A stretch of 32,037 bases of DNA from Planctomycetota bacterium (lineage in GTDB: Bacteria; Planctomycetota; UBA1135; GCA-002686595), in NCBI GenBank assembly GCA_002686595.1, contig NYXZ01000121.1, positions 1 to 32,037 on the forward strand, in the 5' to 3' direction. Positions 23,263 to 31,637 of the stretch are shown here, one piece after another. The position numbers and the translations under genes are program-made. Position 1 is the first letter of the stretch; each line of letters begins with the position of its first letter. Below the pieces are notes generated by a model, which had not been told where the DNA came from, searched no databases, and saw only the letters and a list, made by a program, of their open reading frames with translations.

Positions 23263-24111
23263 TCAGATCTCGTCCGCGAAACGGTGTTGCAGGGAACGGA
23301 AGATGCCGTGGCCCAGGATGAACAGACAGACCCCCCAGAGGGAGAAGGTGGCCAGGGAGGAGGACAGGGAGGCGGTGAAACAGAACTGGGGTTCCCCGGC
23401 CATCAAGACCCCGCGCCAGGCCTGGAGCAAATGATGCATGGGGTTTAGTTCCACCAAATGCAGCCAGCGTTCGATGCCGGGAATGGCCGCGGCGCTCGGC
23501 ACCCAGAAAACCGGCGTCAGAAACATGGCCAGGCCCAGGGTGATGGCCACGAGTTGTTGGGTGTCCCGCAGGAAGACATGGAGGGCCGCCAGCAACAGCC
23601 CCAGGCCGCTGGTGAAGAGGGCCTGGGCCAGGATGATGGCCGGCAGGTAGAGCAGCTCCCAGCGGGGCGTCACCCAGACCCCCGTGAGGGCCGTGACGAA
23701 GAGCAATGAGAGGGCCGCCACGCACAGGGTGGCGAGGTTCGCCAGCACGATGTTGAGGGGCAGGAGCTGGCTCGGGAAGGCCAGCTTCCCCAGCAGGTTG
23801 CGCTGGTCCACCAGGCAACTGGTGGAGCGCTGCACACTGTCGGCGAAACTGGTCCAGACCAGCGTGCCCGTGAACATCCACAGGCCCAGGGCCGCCCCCG
23901 CCCCCGGCAGCGCGCCGGGCATGCGCAAACCGAGCAGCTCCGCGAAGACGAAGTAATAGATGCCGAATAAAAACAGCGGGTGCACCAGGGGCCACAGGAC
24001 GCCCAGGGCGCTGCCCTGGAAGCGCTGGCGCAGGTCGCGCCAGACGCAGGTGCGAATCAGATCACGATAACCGAGCAGCACACCCGGCCAAGCGGAGAGC
24101 GAGCCCCACAT
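23263..24111 (-). CDS. Polysaccharide ABC exporter permease (Wzm-like)
   Basis: An ABC-2 type permease of about 282 residues from the chosen start, MWGSLSAWPGVLLGYRDLIRTCVWRDLRQRFQ. It shows the typical amphipathic interface helix followed by GSALGVLWPLVHPLFLFGIYYFVFAELL and six hydrophobic spans. AMFLTPVFWVPSAA and the LVELNPMHHLLQAWRGVL segment are characteristic of O-antigen and teichoic-acid exporters. It pairs with the Wzt-like ATPase one base downstream to move lipid-linked glycan across the inner membrane. Upstream in-frame starts exist (ATG at 24276, GTG at 24330), but they add an Arg/Pro-rich stretch not expected in the family, so 24111 is preferred. No start has a clear ribosome site. 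This is the first gene of the glycan operon. Confidence 0.88.
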   Translation of the reverse strand: MWGSLSAWPGVLLGYRDLIRTCVWRDLRQRFQGSALGVLWPLVHPLFLFGIYYFVFAELLGLRMPGALPGAGAALGLWMFTGTLVWTSFADSVQRSTSCLVDQRNLLGKLAFPSQLLPLNIVLANLATLCVAALSLLFVTALTGVWVTPRWELLYLPAIILAQALFTSGLGLLLAALHVFLRDTQQLVAITLGLAMFLTPVFWVPSAAAIPGIERWLHLVELNPMHHLLQAWRGVLMAGEPQFCFTASLSSSLATFSLWGVCLFILGHGIFRSLQHRFADEI

Positions 24112-24489
24112 TCCACCGCGCCGGGGCGGCCCCACCCAACCGTCTTCGCCGCCCCTCTCCGCCCCAGGCCGCAGCACAGCCACACGGGCCTCCGCGCGCC
24201 GCGGGCGGAGATTGCTCAGATGCCGGGACAGGGACTTCCCTGCCCCGTCAGAGGGGTGAGGCTGGTGGGGGCGCATGGAGACCGCGGCCGGGGAGCGGAC
24301 CGCGTTAGGACCCTTTTCGGCTCCACGCACGCCCTTTCTGAAGCCCAGAAAGCAGCCCGCAACCCCTGAAACACGCCCTGGCCAGGCTCTCCACCGTCCT
24401 GGCCTTTTTTTCCTTGCTACCTCCGCTAGACGCGGCGGCGGCCGGGGACTAACTCAAGGCGCTGGACAGCAGCCGCTGCCCGCGGGGAT
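24112..24489. other. Intergenic region between small lipoprotein and Wzm
   Basis: This 378-base region should contain the promoter of the glycan operon on the minus strand, but I find no convincing -35/-10 pair. Part of it (24112-24330) could be coding if Wzm starts further upstream. Its clearest element is a plus-strand intrinsic terminator at 24380-24411. I find no tRNA or convincing small protein here. A plus-strand open frame ending at 24369 has low-complexity composition and overlaps wzm antisense. Confidence 0.5.
24380..24411 (+). terminator. Intrinsic terminator on the plus strand
   Basis: GGCCAGG (24380-24386) pairs perfectly with CCTGGCC (24398-24404) around an 11-base loop, followed at once by seven T residues (24405-24411). 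This is a textbook Rho-independent terminator for rightward transcription. All annotated genes to its left for over 24 kb are leftward, so the transcript it would end is unknown. Leftward, the hairpin has no T-run after it. Confidence 0.7.
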
Positions 24490-24951
24490 TTACAGGCCCT
24501 CGTCGAGCAGGGAGAGCATCAACTGCAGAATGCGCCGGGCCGCGTTCTTGTTGTCCGCCTGCACTTGCCAGTCGGCGTAGGTGGCGTCGAGGGGATGGAT
24601 GATGTCCATGTTGCGTTCGCGCCGCACGCGCACGCGCACCGTGTAGCGTCCCTCGTGCCTGGGATCGAGGGGGGTGAACTCCACCTCCGCCTGCTCCCGG
24701 GTGCCCTGGCCGCGGAAGGGGGCCAGGGATTGTTTCCAGCCGGAGACCGCGCGCAGGGCCGTGGGATCGACCTCGGCCCCCACCGGATAACCGGCCTTCT
24801 GCAAGGCCACCAGGGAGACTTGCCAGAGCAGGTGGATGCTCGGCGATTCCACCTCGCCGCTGGAGTAGGCGGGCTCCACCTCCGGGCTTGATTTACAACC
24901 GCTGAGGAGCGGGGCACAGAACAGGAGAGCCAGACAGGCGAGGTATTTCAT
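24490..24951 (-). CDS. Small lipoprotein of unknown function
   Basis: The 153-residue product starts MKYLACLALLFCAPLLSGCKSS: a short basic n-region, a hydrophobic core and a lipobox LLSGC, so Cys19 is the likely lipidation site. The mature part has no membrane span. It includes SPSIHLLWQVSLVALQKAGYPVG, a probable helix, and EVEFTPLDPRHEGRYTVRVRVRRERN, a probable beta region. The mixed pattern recalls small outer-membrane lipoproteins of unknown role. It lies nine bases after the der stop and is probably co-transcribed with it, but no ribosome site is evident. I cannot assign a family. Confidence 0.75.
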   Translation of the reverse strand: MKYLACLALLFCAPLLSGCKSSPEVEPAYSSGEVESPSIHLLWQVSLVALQKAGYPVGAEVDPTALRAVSGWKQSLAPFRGQGTREQAEVEFTPLDPRHEGRYTVRVRVRRERNMDIIHPLDATYADWQVQADNKNAARRILQLMLSLLDEGL

Positions 24952-24960
24952 GGGCTTTGA

Positions 24961-26409
24961 TCAGTCGAGTTCCACGCGCGGGCTGTCGCGCAGGACGATG
25001 CGCAGGGGCACATCCGGAAAGGGTAGCTCTTCGCGCAGGCGGTTGTTCAGGTAACGCAGGTAGTCCTTACCGATCAGCTTCTTGTCGTTGACAAAGAGCA
25101 TGAAGGTGGGCGGACAGACATCGGTTTGGGTGGCGTAGCGCACGCGCACGCGGTAGCCGGAGGAGCCGGGGACGCGGGCTTCCAGGGCGCGCTTCAAAAC
25201 GCGGTTCAGCTCCCCGGTGCCCACGCGCAGGCTGGCCTGGGCGCCCAGGGACCGGGCCACCTCCAGCGTCTCCTCCACGCCGAAGCCCTCTTGGGCCGAG
25301 AGGAAGGCCATGGGCGAGAAGGCCAGGCCCGGGAACTCCGCTTCCAAGTACTCGCGGTAGTCCTCGGGCACCAAGTCGCCGGCCAGGTCGAATTTGTTGG
25401 CGGCCAGCACCAGGGGCTTGTGATGGTCGATGGCGTAGCGCGCCAGATTCTTCTCCAGGACACTGACCGGGCGCGTGGCATCGAAAAGCAAAATGACCAC
25501 ATCGGCGCGTCGGATCGACTTGCGACTGCGCGCCTCGGAGTAGAACTCGATGGCGTCGGCGATGCGGCTCTTCTTGCGCACACCGGCGGTGTCGATGGCC
25601 ACCAGGGTTTCGCCGTCGCGTTCGAAGAGCACATCGACCGCGTCACGGGTAGTTCCCGGCACCTCGGAGACGATCATGCGCTCCTCCTGGGCCAGGCGGT
25701 TGATGAGCGTCGACTTGCCCGCATTGCGCCGCCCCACCACCGCCAATTTCAGAGCTGGTGTGCGCCCCGGCCGTTCCTCCGGAGCTTCCGGTAGCAGTTC
25801 GCCGATGCGGTCGTACAAATCGCTGAGGCCGCCACCGTTTTGGGCACTGAGGGCAAAGGGACCGTCGTGGAATCCCAGGCGGCGGAACGAATCCACATCC
25901 CATTCGAGATCAGTGCCCTCGCACTTATTCACCACCAAGAGCACGGGGATCTCGGTCCCCCGCAGGCGCGCCGCCACCTCTTGGTCCAGCGGCGTGATGC
26001 CCTCGCGCACATCCACCAGGAACAGGATCAGCTGCGCGCCGGACAGAGCCGCCGCCACCTGACCTTCCACATGGGGCCCCAAGTCGTCCCGGTCGACGAT
26101 GCCGATGCCGCCGGTGTCCACCACCTCGAACCAACGCGGGCCATCCGCCGTGGCCAGACGCGCCTGGACGGTGACTCGGTCACGGGTCACGCCGGCGGTG
26201 GGTTCCACGATGGACACGCGACTGCCCACCATGCGGTTCAACAGGGTGGACTTGCCCACATTGGGACGCCCGACGATGGCGATGCGCGGCGCCGGGGGCA
26301 TGTCCTGGGGCTCGCTCCCGTCCGCGGAATCCACTGCCCCCTGGCCAGCGTAATCCGGATCCGGGAGTTCGCCCTCGCGGGCGGCGTTGTCGGGAGTCGT
26401 GGAACACAT
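24961..26409 (-). CDS. der: Der (EngA), tandem GTPase for 50S ribosome assembly
   Basis: Der has two GTPase domains and a KH-like C-terminal domain and is needed for 50S subunit maturation. The first domain shows IVGRPNVGKST (46-55), DTGGIG and NKCE. The second shows VVGRRNAGKST, PGTTRDAVD, DTAGVRKKSR and NKFD. The KH-like region has YRVRVRYATQTDVCPPTFMLFVN, YLRYLNNRLREELPF and the usual PLRIVLR end. NKCE in place of NKxD in G4 of domain 1, and Arg-Asn-Ala in the second P-loop, are mild variants. The start at 26409 gives 482 residues with a 37-residue acidic N-terminal extension. ATG at 26301 (MPPAPRIAIVG) would give the compact family length and is a real alternative. The open frame further upstream is Pro/Arg-rich and non-genic. 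Confidence 0.93.
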   Translation of the reverse strand: MCSTTPDNAAREGELPDPDYAGQGAVDSADGSEPQDMPPAPRIAIVGRPNVGKSTLLNRMVGSRVSIVEPTAGVTRDRVTVQARLATADGPRWFEVVDTGGIGIVDRDDLGPHVEGQVAAALSGAQLILFLVDVREGITPLDQEVAARLRGTEIPVLLVVNKCEGTDLEWDVDSFRRLGFHDGPFALSAQNGGGLSDLYDRIGELLPEAPEERPGRTPALKLAVVGRRNAGKSTLINRLAQEERMIVSEVPGTTRDAVDVLFERDGETLVAIDTAGVRKKSRIADAIEFYSEARSRKSIRRADVVILLFDATRPVSVLEKNLARYAIDHHKPLVLAANKFDLAGDLVPEDYREYLEAEFPGLAFSPMAFLSAQEGFGVEETLEVARSLGAQASLRVGTGELNRVLKRALEARVPGSSGYRVRVRYATQTDVCPPTFMLFVNDKKLIGKDYLRYLNNRLREELPFPDVPLRIVLRDSPRVELD

Positions 26410-26644
26410 GTGAACGGTGATGGGACGAGGGGCGGGGGCAGGCACTGCGCGGGGGCGGGGGCTGGGGACGGGGCAAGAGGGGCGAGTTCCGGGGGCGCCG
26501 GGGCCAGGGGGCGGTACAGGCCGGGACAAGTCCCCCAAAAGGGCTGGGACGACCGATAGAATACAGGAGACGCTCGCCGCCGCGCCAGTCGATGGAGTAC
26601 GGCGGCCCAAAACAATCCAATCCCGCTCGGAGATCCCACCCACC
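26410..26644. promoter_or_regulatory. Divergent spacer with G-runs between der and the kinase gene
   Basis: This 235-base spacer should hold promoters for der (leftward) and the kinase (rightward). The plus strand is strongly G-rich from 26422 to 26513. At 26451-26473 four G-runs of 4-5 bases are separated by one or two bases, a strong G-quadruplex pattern, and a looser second set lies at 26479-26511. TAGAAT at 26557-26562 could be a rightward -10, but no matching -35 is seen. Confidence 0.45.
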
Positions 26645-29600
26645 GTGTCCCAGGAGAACAAGCCAGAGGAGGCCTCGACCGCCGCCGAAGAAGCCTTCTT
26701 CGAGTTTTTGGAGCGCGTCCAGGACGGCGAAGCCCTGCGCATCGAGGATCTGTGCGCCGCCCATCCCGAGGACGAGCAGGCCCTTCTGAAGATGCACGCG
26801 GATTGGTCCTGGCTATCCGGCCTGGTGGAGAAGGAACGCTGGGAGCGGGAGGAGCGCTTGCTGGAGGTCGGGCGCGAGGTCGGCCCCGGGGAGTTCCTCG
26901 AACGCCTGCGGGAACACGGGCCCTCGGATCGGCGCTATCGCGTTGAGTGCGAAATCAACCGGGGGGGCATGGGGCGCATCCTCAAGATCTGGGACGAGGA
27001 TCTGGGCCGGCCCTTGGCCATGAAGATCGTGGATACATCCGCCGGCGAGACCGGGGAAACATCCGCCAGCGCCAGCGGTTTCAAGCCCCGTGGCGATTCG
27101 GACTCCGCCAGCGCCACGCGTCCAATAACGGAAGTGGGCCAGCGCGCCCTGGCGCGCTTCGTGGAGGAGGCCCGCATCACCGGCCGCCTGGAGCACCCGG
27201 CCATTATCTCCGCCCATGAAGTGGGCGTGGACGAGGAGGGCAATCCCTACTTCACCATGCCCTGGGTGCGCGGCCGGGATCTGCGTGAGATCATTCGCCT
27301 GCTGCACCTCGGCGAAGAGGACTGGACCTTGCCGCGCATCATCGCCGTCCTGGTGCAAGTCTGCGACGCCATGGCCTTTGCCCACTCCAGAGGCGTCCTG
27401 CACCGGGACCTGAAGCCCGCCAACATAATGGTGGGACGCTTCGGCGAAACCCATGTCATGGACTGGGGCCTGGCGCGGGTCCTGGGCAGGCGAGATGCCC
27501 TGGTACAGGACCACCTCGGTGAAGAAGGAGCAGCACGGGAGGCAGGACAATCAGCTGGGGCTGGCGGCAGCGAAGGCGGCCCCGCGGCCGCCGACGGCAG
27601 TCAATCCGCAGCCGACGACGATCAACGCGCCGCCGGGGGCGGTCAACCCGCCGCCGGCGACGGTCAACCGGCAGTCGGTGACAGTCAATCGACAGCCGGT
27701 GACAGTCAATCGGCCGCGAGCGGGGAGAGGCCGGCGGCAGCCGCCGGGTCTACGGAACTCCCGGACCGGGACGGCTCCCGAGGATCCCAGGGCACGAGCA
27801 GCGGCTCCGGGCTCTCCACCCGCGCCGGAGCCGTCCTCGGCACCGCCGGTTTCATGTCACCCGAACAGGCCCGGGGCGAGCTGGAACGCCTCGGCCCGCG
27901 CTCGGATGTCTACTCCCTAGGAGCCATCCTCTATCACATCCTGGCCGGTGCGCCGCCCCATGTGGCCCCTGGTGAATCCCCCACGCACGCTGAACTCCTG
28001 CGCCGCACCCTGGCCGGGCCGCCCCCGCCACCTTCCGAAAGAGCCCAGCGGGGCCAAAAGGCCGCCCGCCCTGGGGATTCCGGTCGGAGGCTCGCGGTTC
28101 CAGCGGAACTGGAGGCCATCTGCGCCAAGGCCCTGGCCCGTCATCCCTTGGATCGCTACGAGAGCATGGGAGCCCTGGCCCGCGACCTGCGCGCCTACCT
28201 GGAAGGGCGCGTGGTCGATGCCTTTGAGTCCGGCCTCTGGGCGGAGTTGCGCAAGTGGCTGGCCCGGCACAGGGCCGCCTCCCTGGCCGCCGCTCTGGTG
28301 CTGATCACCGGAGCCGCTTGGGGCATCGAGCGAATCACAACCCAGGGTCGCCACATGGAGGAGATGGCTGACAAGAACACCCAGCTGGAGCTCTCCTACC
28401 GGGAAACATCCTTGGCCAACAGCGCCCTTGGAGTTGCCCGCGACGAAGCCCAACGCCGGGCCGCGGAGGCGCGCATTCAGAGCTACGTGGGGCACCTCTC
28501 GGCCGCCGAAGCCATGCTCCAAGTACACCGGGTGAGCTCGGCCGCCGAGCACCTCGCCCGTTGCCCAGAGGAACTGCGCGCCTGGGAATGGAACTACCTG
28601 GCCTCGCGCCTAGACGAGAGCCTGGGAGTCATGCACAAGGCCGGCGCCATGATCAACGCCGTGGACTGGTCCCGGAACGGGCGCTGGCTGGCCCTGTGCG
28701 CCAGCGACGGCGTGGCCACGGTCCTGCCCGCCGACGGCCAGGGTCAAGCCATCAACCTGGGAGAAGCCCAGGGCTCTCTGCGCTCGATTGCCTTCTCACC
28801 GGACGGAATGGAGGTGGCCACCGCTTCCGAGGACGGCGCGGCCCGTGTCTTCAATCGCCGAACGGGCAAGGTGCGCTTGGTGCTCAGAGGGCACCGGGCG
28901 GGGCTTTGGGATGTGTCCTTCAGTCACGACGGAGCCCTGCTGGCCACCTGCGGCGGCGACGGCCAGGTCGTAATTTGGAGTCGGCAGGACGGCTCCGAGT
29001 TGATGCGCATTCAAGGCGAAGCACGCAGGACAGTTTGGTCCGCGCGCTTTTCTCCCACCGGTAAATCCCTGGCCACGGCGGAGGCGGACGGGACCGCGCG
29101 CATCTACGACCTGACAGACGGCGCTCAGCAGTATGTGCTGGATACTGAACTGGACCCGGAATTGCCCGCTGGACGCTGGCCCCTGGCCTGGCATCCCGCT
29201 GGCCAGTTGCTGGCCACGGGCCACGCCAACGGCAGCGTCTCCATCTGGCGCCCGGGGCGGCGCGCCACGGCCACCCATATCGCCGGCCAGGGCTCCCCCA
29301 TTGAGTCCCTGGCCTTCTCGCCGGATGGCCGCCGCCTAGCGACCGGCGCGGACGACACCGCCATCAGGCTCTGGGAAGTGCTCACCGGACGCCTCTTGGG
29401 AACCCTGGACGGCCATCACAGCGCACCGCGGGCCGTGACCTTCAGCCCCGATGGCCAGCGCCTGCTCTCCGGCGGAGCCGATCACGACCTGCGCCAATGG
29501 CTGGCCGAGGCGCCGGATGAACACTCGCGCTACATGGGCCATGTTTCCGGCATCCGCACGGGCCGCTTCCTCCCCGGAGGCAGGCGCTTTGTAACAGCCG

Positions 29601-31045
29601 CCGGGGATCGCCCCCTGTGCGTCTGGGAAGTCGGCCGCCCGGACCCGATCAGAGTCCTGCGCAGGCACAGCGAACCGGTTCACGCCCTGGCGGTGGCCGA
29701 GCACAAGGGCATCTTCGCCAGCGGCGGCGCGGATAATGCGATCGTGCTCTGGGACGCGGAATCCTATGGAGTGGTCGGAACCTTGGTCGGGCATACCGAC
29801 GCCGTTTACTCCCTGGCTTTCTCTCCGGATGAGAGCCTCTTGGCCTCCGCCTCCCGGGACGGCACGGCGAGCCTGTGGGATGTGGCCAGCGGCGAGCAGC
29901 TGGTCACCCTGGCCTGCGCCGGATCGACCTGTCGCTGGGTAAGTTTTGCCCCCGACGGTTCGCGCCTTTTGACCTCCAGCGCCGAGGGCATCCTCGAAGC
30001 CTGGGACCCGGCCACGGGCGCGCCCCTGGAGACGGGCCTAGCCCATGAACGGGGCCTCCTGTACCCGACCTACTCACCTGACGGGAAAACCCTGGCCACG
30101 GTGTCCCCGGACTTCACGACCTACCTCTGGGATTGGCCCAGCGGCGAACTCCGAGTCGCCCTGAGCGGGCACCGAGGTGTGGTCTTCGCGCCCGCCTTTT
30201 CCCCCGACAGCCAACGCCTCATGACGCCCTCCAGGGATCGCTCCCTGCGCCTGTGGGATGTGTCCACGGGACAACAGGTCGGCACCTACCTCGGCCATAC
30301 CGGTCCGGTCTGGGCCTGTGCAAGTGCATCGGATGGCAGCCGCTTTCTGTCCGTCGGCGCGGACCACCAAGCGCGCATCTGGGAGGCCGCCGATCCCCGG
30401 CGACTGCTCAGGAACCGCCGGGGCCAGCGGATCCTGAACAAACGGGTCGCGGACGCCGTGGAGAATCTGCTGCATGACGGCTTCACGCCCGAACAGGTAG
30501 TTGAGACCATCACCGCCCGGGCCAAGCTCAGCCCAGCCGAGAAGCACGAGGCCACCATCCTGGCCCACCAGCTCGGGGAGCAACCGCCCCATCTCAATCG
30601 CCGGGCCCGGGCCGTGGCCATGACGCCGAACCTGGACTTCGCCGCCTACAATCTGGCCCACGACCAGATCCAGGATGCCGTGCTGCGCGATCCTGCCAAC
30701 GAGGACTTCAAGCACACCTTGTCCCTGGTGGCCTATCGCATGGGACAGGACAAGCGTGCCCTGCGCCTCCTCGGCCGCCGCGCCCGCGTGGAAAGGGGAA
30801 CCGCCCCCTGCCCCCATCCCCTACATGCTCTGGTTCTAGCCCTGGCTCACGCCCGTCTGGGCAACGCAACCCGGGCCGGGGAGGAGCTGGCCCTGGTGGC
30901 CGGGACACCGCAGCAGTCGAGGTCCCCCGGCCTGGAGCTGTTGCCCCTGATCGAGGAGGCGCGGGCGGCCCTGGCCCAGCTGGAGACTGCCACCGCGCCT
31001 AACCCAGACCACTCCCCTGTCCCTTTGGCTGACGAAAATGGTTGA
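26645..31045 (+). CDS. Membrane Ser/Thr protein kinase with 14 WD40 repeats
   Basis: This is a giant signalling kinase of 1466 residues. Residues 1-65 are an acidic helical N-terminus (EEAFFEFLERVQDGEALRIEDLCAAHPEDEQALL). The kinase domain spans about 96-520: glycine loop INRGGMGRI, AMKIV lysine, HRDLKPAN (about 251-258), DWG for DFG (about 272), GTAGFMSPEQARGE and SDVYSLG. About 115 residues of repeat-rich sequence interrupt the activation segment between DWG and SPE. A membrane span (about 545-562) is followed by a coiled linker and 14 WD40 units (about 670-1250), enough for two seven-bladed propellers outside the membrane, then a helical TPR-like end. I chose GTG 26645 because similarity-like sequence begins there and the frame upstream is Gly/Pro-rich. 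A GGAG lies 12 bases ahead. Its substrate is unknown. It overlaps the sigma gene. Confidence 0.88.
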   Translation: MSQENKPEEASTAAEEAFFEFLERVQDGEALRIEDLCAAHPEDEQALLKMHADWSWLSGLVEKERWEREERLLEVGREVGPGEFLERLREHGPSDRRYRVECEINRGGMGRILKIWDEDLGRPLAMKIVDTSAGETGETSASASGFKPRGDSDSASATRPITEVGQRALARFVEEARITGRLEHPAIISAHEVGVDEEGNPYFTMPWVRGRDLREIIRLLHLGEEDWTLPRIIAVLVQVCDAMAFAHSRGVLHRDLKPANIMVGRFGETHVMDWGLARVLGRRDALVQDHLGEEGAAREAGQSAGAGGSEGGPAAADGSQSAADDDQRAAGGGQPAAGDGQPAVGDSQSTAGDSQSAASGERPAAAAGSTELPDRDGSRGSQGTSSGSGLSTRAGAVLGTAGFMSPEQARGELERLGPRSDVYSLGAILYHILAGAPPHVAPGESPTHAELLRRTLAGPPPPPSERAQRGQKAARPGDSGRRLAVPAELEAICAKALARHPLDRYESMGALARDLRAYLEGRVVDAFESGLWAELRKWLARHRAASLAAALVLITGAAWGIERITTQGRHMEEMADKNTQLELSYRETSLANSALGVARDEAQRRAAEARIQSYVGHLSAAEAMLQVHRVSSAAEHLARCPEELRAWEWNYLASRLDESLGVMHKAGAMINAVDWSRNGRWLALCASDGVATVLPADGQGQAINLGEAQGSLRSIAFSPDGMEVATASEDGAARVFNRRTGKVRLVLRGHRAGLWDVSFSHDGALLATCGGDGQVVIWSRQDGSELMRIQGEARRTVWSARFSPTGKSLATAEADGTARIYDLTDGAQQYVLDTELDPELPAGRWPLAWHPAGQLLATGHANGSVSIWRPGRRATATHIAGQGSPIESLAFSPDGRRLATGADDTAIRLWEVLTGRLLGTLDGHHSAPRAVTFSPDGQRLLSGGADHDLRQWLAEAPDEHSRYMGHVSGIRTGRFLPGGRRFVTAAGDRPLCVWEVGRPDPIRVLRRHSEPVHALAVAEHKGIFASGGADNAIVLWDAESYGVVGTLVGHTDAVYSLAFSPDESLLASASRDGTASLWDVASGEQLVTLACAGSTCRWVSFAPDGSRLLTSSAEGILEAWDPATGAPLETGLAHERGLLYPTYSPDGKTLATVSPDFTTYLWDWPSGELRVALSGHRGVVFAPAFSPDSQRLMTPSRDRSLRLWDVSTGQQVGTYLGHTGPVWACASASDGSRFLSVGADHQARIWEAADPRRLLRNRRGQRILNKRVADAVENLLHDGFTPEQVVETITARAKLSPAEKHEATILAHQLGEQPPHLNRRARAVAMTPNLDFAAYNLAHDQIQDAVLRDPANEDFKHTLSLVAYRMGQDKRALRLLGRRARVERGTAPCPHPLHALVLALAHARLGNATRAGEELALVAGTPQQSRSPGLELLPLIEEARAALAQLETATAPNPDHSPVPLADENG
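27593..27718. repeat. In-frame 21-bp tandem repeat in the kinase activation segment
   Basis: Six 21-base units start at 27593, 27614, 27635, 27656, 27677 and 27698, and a diverged seventh follows. They encode heptapeptides such as GDSQSTA, GDSQSAA and GDGQPAV. Units five and six are nearly identical at the start (GGTGACAGTCAATCG), pointing to fairly recent duplication. Confidence 0.9.
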
Positions 31046-31637
31046 TGGATCCAGGGCCCACCGGGACTTGATCCGCAGGGCACGCGACGGCTGCTTGAGT
31101 GCCCGGGAGGAGCTCCTGCACCTGTGCACGCCGGAACTCTCCCGTTTCGTGTCCCGCTCCATGGGCACGCGCCTGCGGCGCGCTTCCTCCGTGGAGGACA
31201 TTTGCCAAGACACCTTCCTGCGGGCTCTGCGGGCCCTGGATGCCCTCCCGCCGGGTTCCGGCTATGACGATTTCCGCGGCGTCCTCTACCAGCACGCCAA
31301 GTGGGTCTTGGTCCGCAAGGGCCGCCAGGCCGGTGGCTTCCGCGGCGAATCCGCCGGTGAGTTCACCGGTCCGCTCGCCGCCCCCCAGACCGCCGAGGGC
31401 CAGGTCACCCGGGCCGACGAGCGGGCGCTCCTGGACGCCGCCGTGGCGCGCCTGGAGCCGCAACAGGCGCGGGTCGTGCGCCTGCGCCTGGACGGCCTCT
31501 CCTTCGCGGAAATAGCCCGGGCCACGGCCACTCCCGAAAGCGCCCTGCGAAAACGCTTCATGCGCGCCTCCAAGGCCCTGGGCAAGGACCTGCGCCAGGC
31601 CAAGTTGGGCCTTCCGGGCCAGATTCCCCCCGATTGA
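31038..31637 (+). CDS. ECF-type RNA polymerase sigma factor
   Basis: The 199-residue protein has sigma-70 region 2 at about residues 25-95, including VEDICQDTFLRALRALDAL, which matches the usual DxxQxxF/L core-binding helix. Region 4 lies at about 130-185 with LDAAVARLEPQQARVVRLRLDGLSFAEIARATATPESALRKRFMRA, a helix-turn-helix for the -35 element. Regions 1 and 3 are absent, as in the ECF group. The ATG overlaps the last eight bases of the kinase gene, so the two are co-translated. Pairing of ECF sigma factors with Ser/Thr kinases is well known in Planctomycetota, and kinase control of this sigma is a reasonable inference. No anti-sigma gene is visible. A hairpin terminator lies about 140 bases downstream. 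Confidence 0.9.
   Translation: MVDGSRAHRDLIRRARDGCLSAREELLHLCTPELSRFVSRSMGTRLRRASSVEDICQDTFLRALRALDALPPGSGYDDFRGVLYQHAKWVLVRKGRQAGGFRGESAGEFTGPLAAPQTAEGQVTRADERALLDAAVARLEPQQARVVRLRLDGLSFAEIARATATPESALRKRFMRASKALGKDLRQAKLGLPGQIPPD

Noticed and set aside
24370-24420. Possible leftward terminator of the small lipoprotein gene
   Set aside because: The hairpin lies downstream of that gene, but the T-run follows only on the plus strand, so leftward termination is not supported.
26417-26644. Kinase start at GTG/ATG near 26417
   Set aside because: The extra 76 residues are Gly/Arg/Pro-rich and arise from the G-run tract. Family-like N-terminal sequence begins after GTG 26645.
27593-27739. Possible CRISPR-like array
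   Set aside because: The units are contiguous 21-bp copies in frame inside the kinase gene, without spacers.
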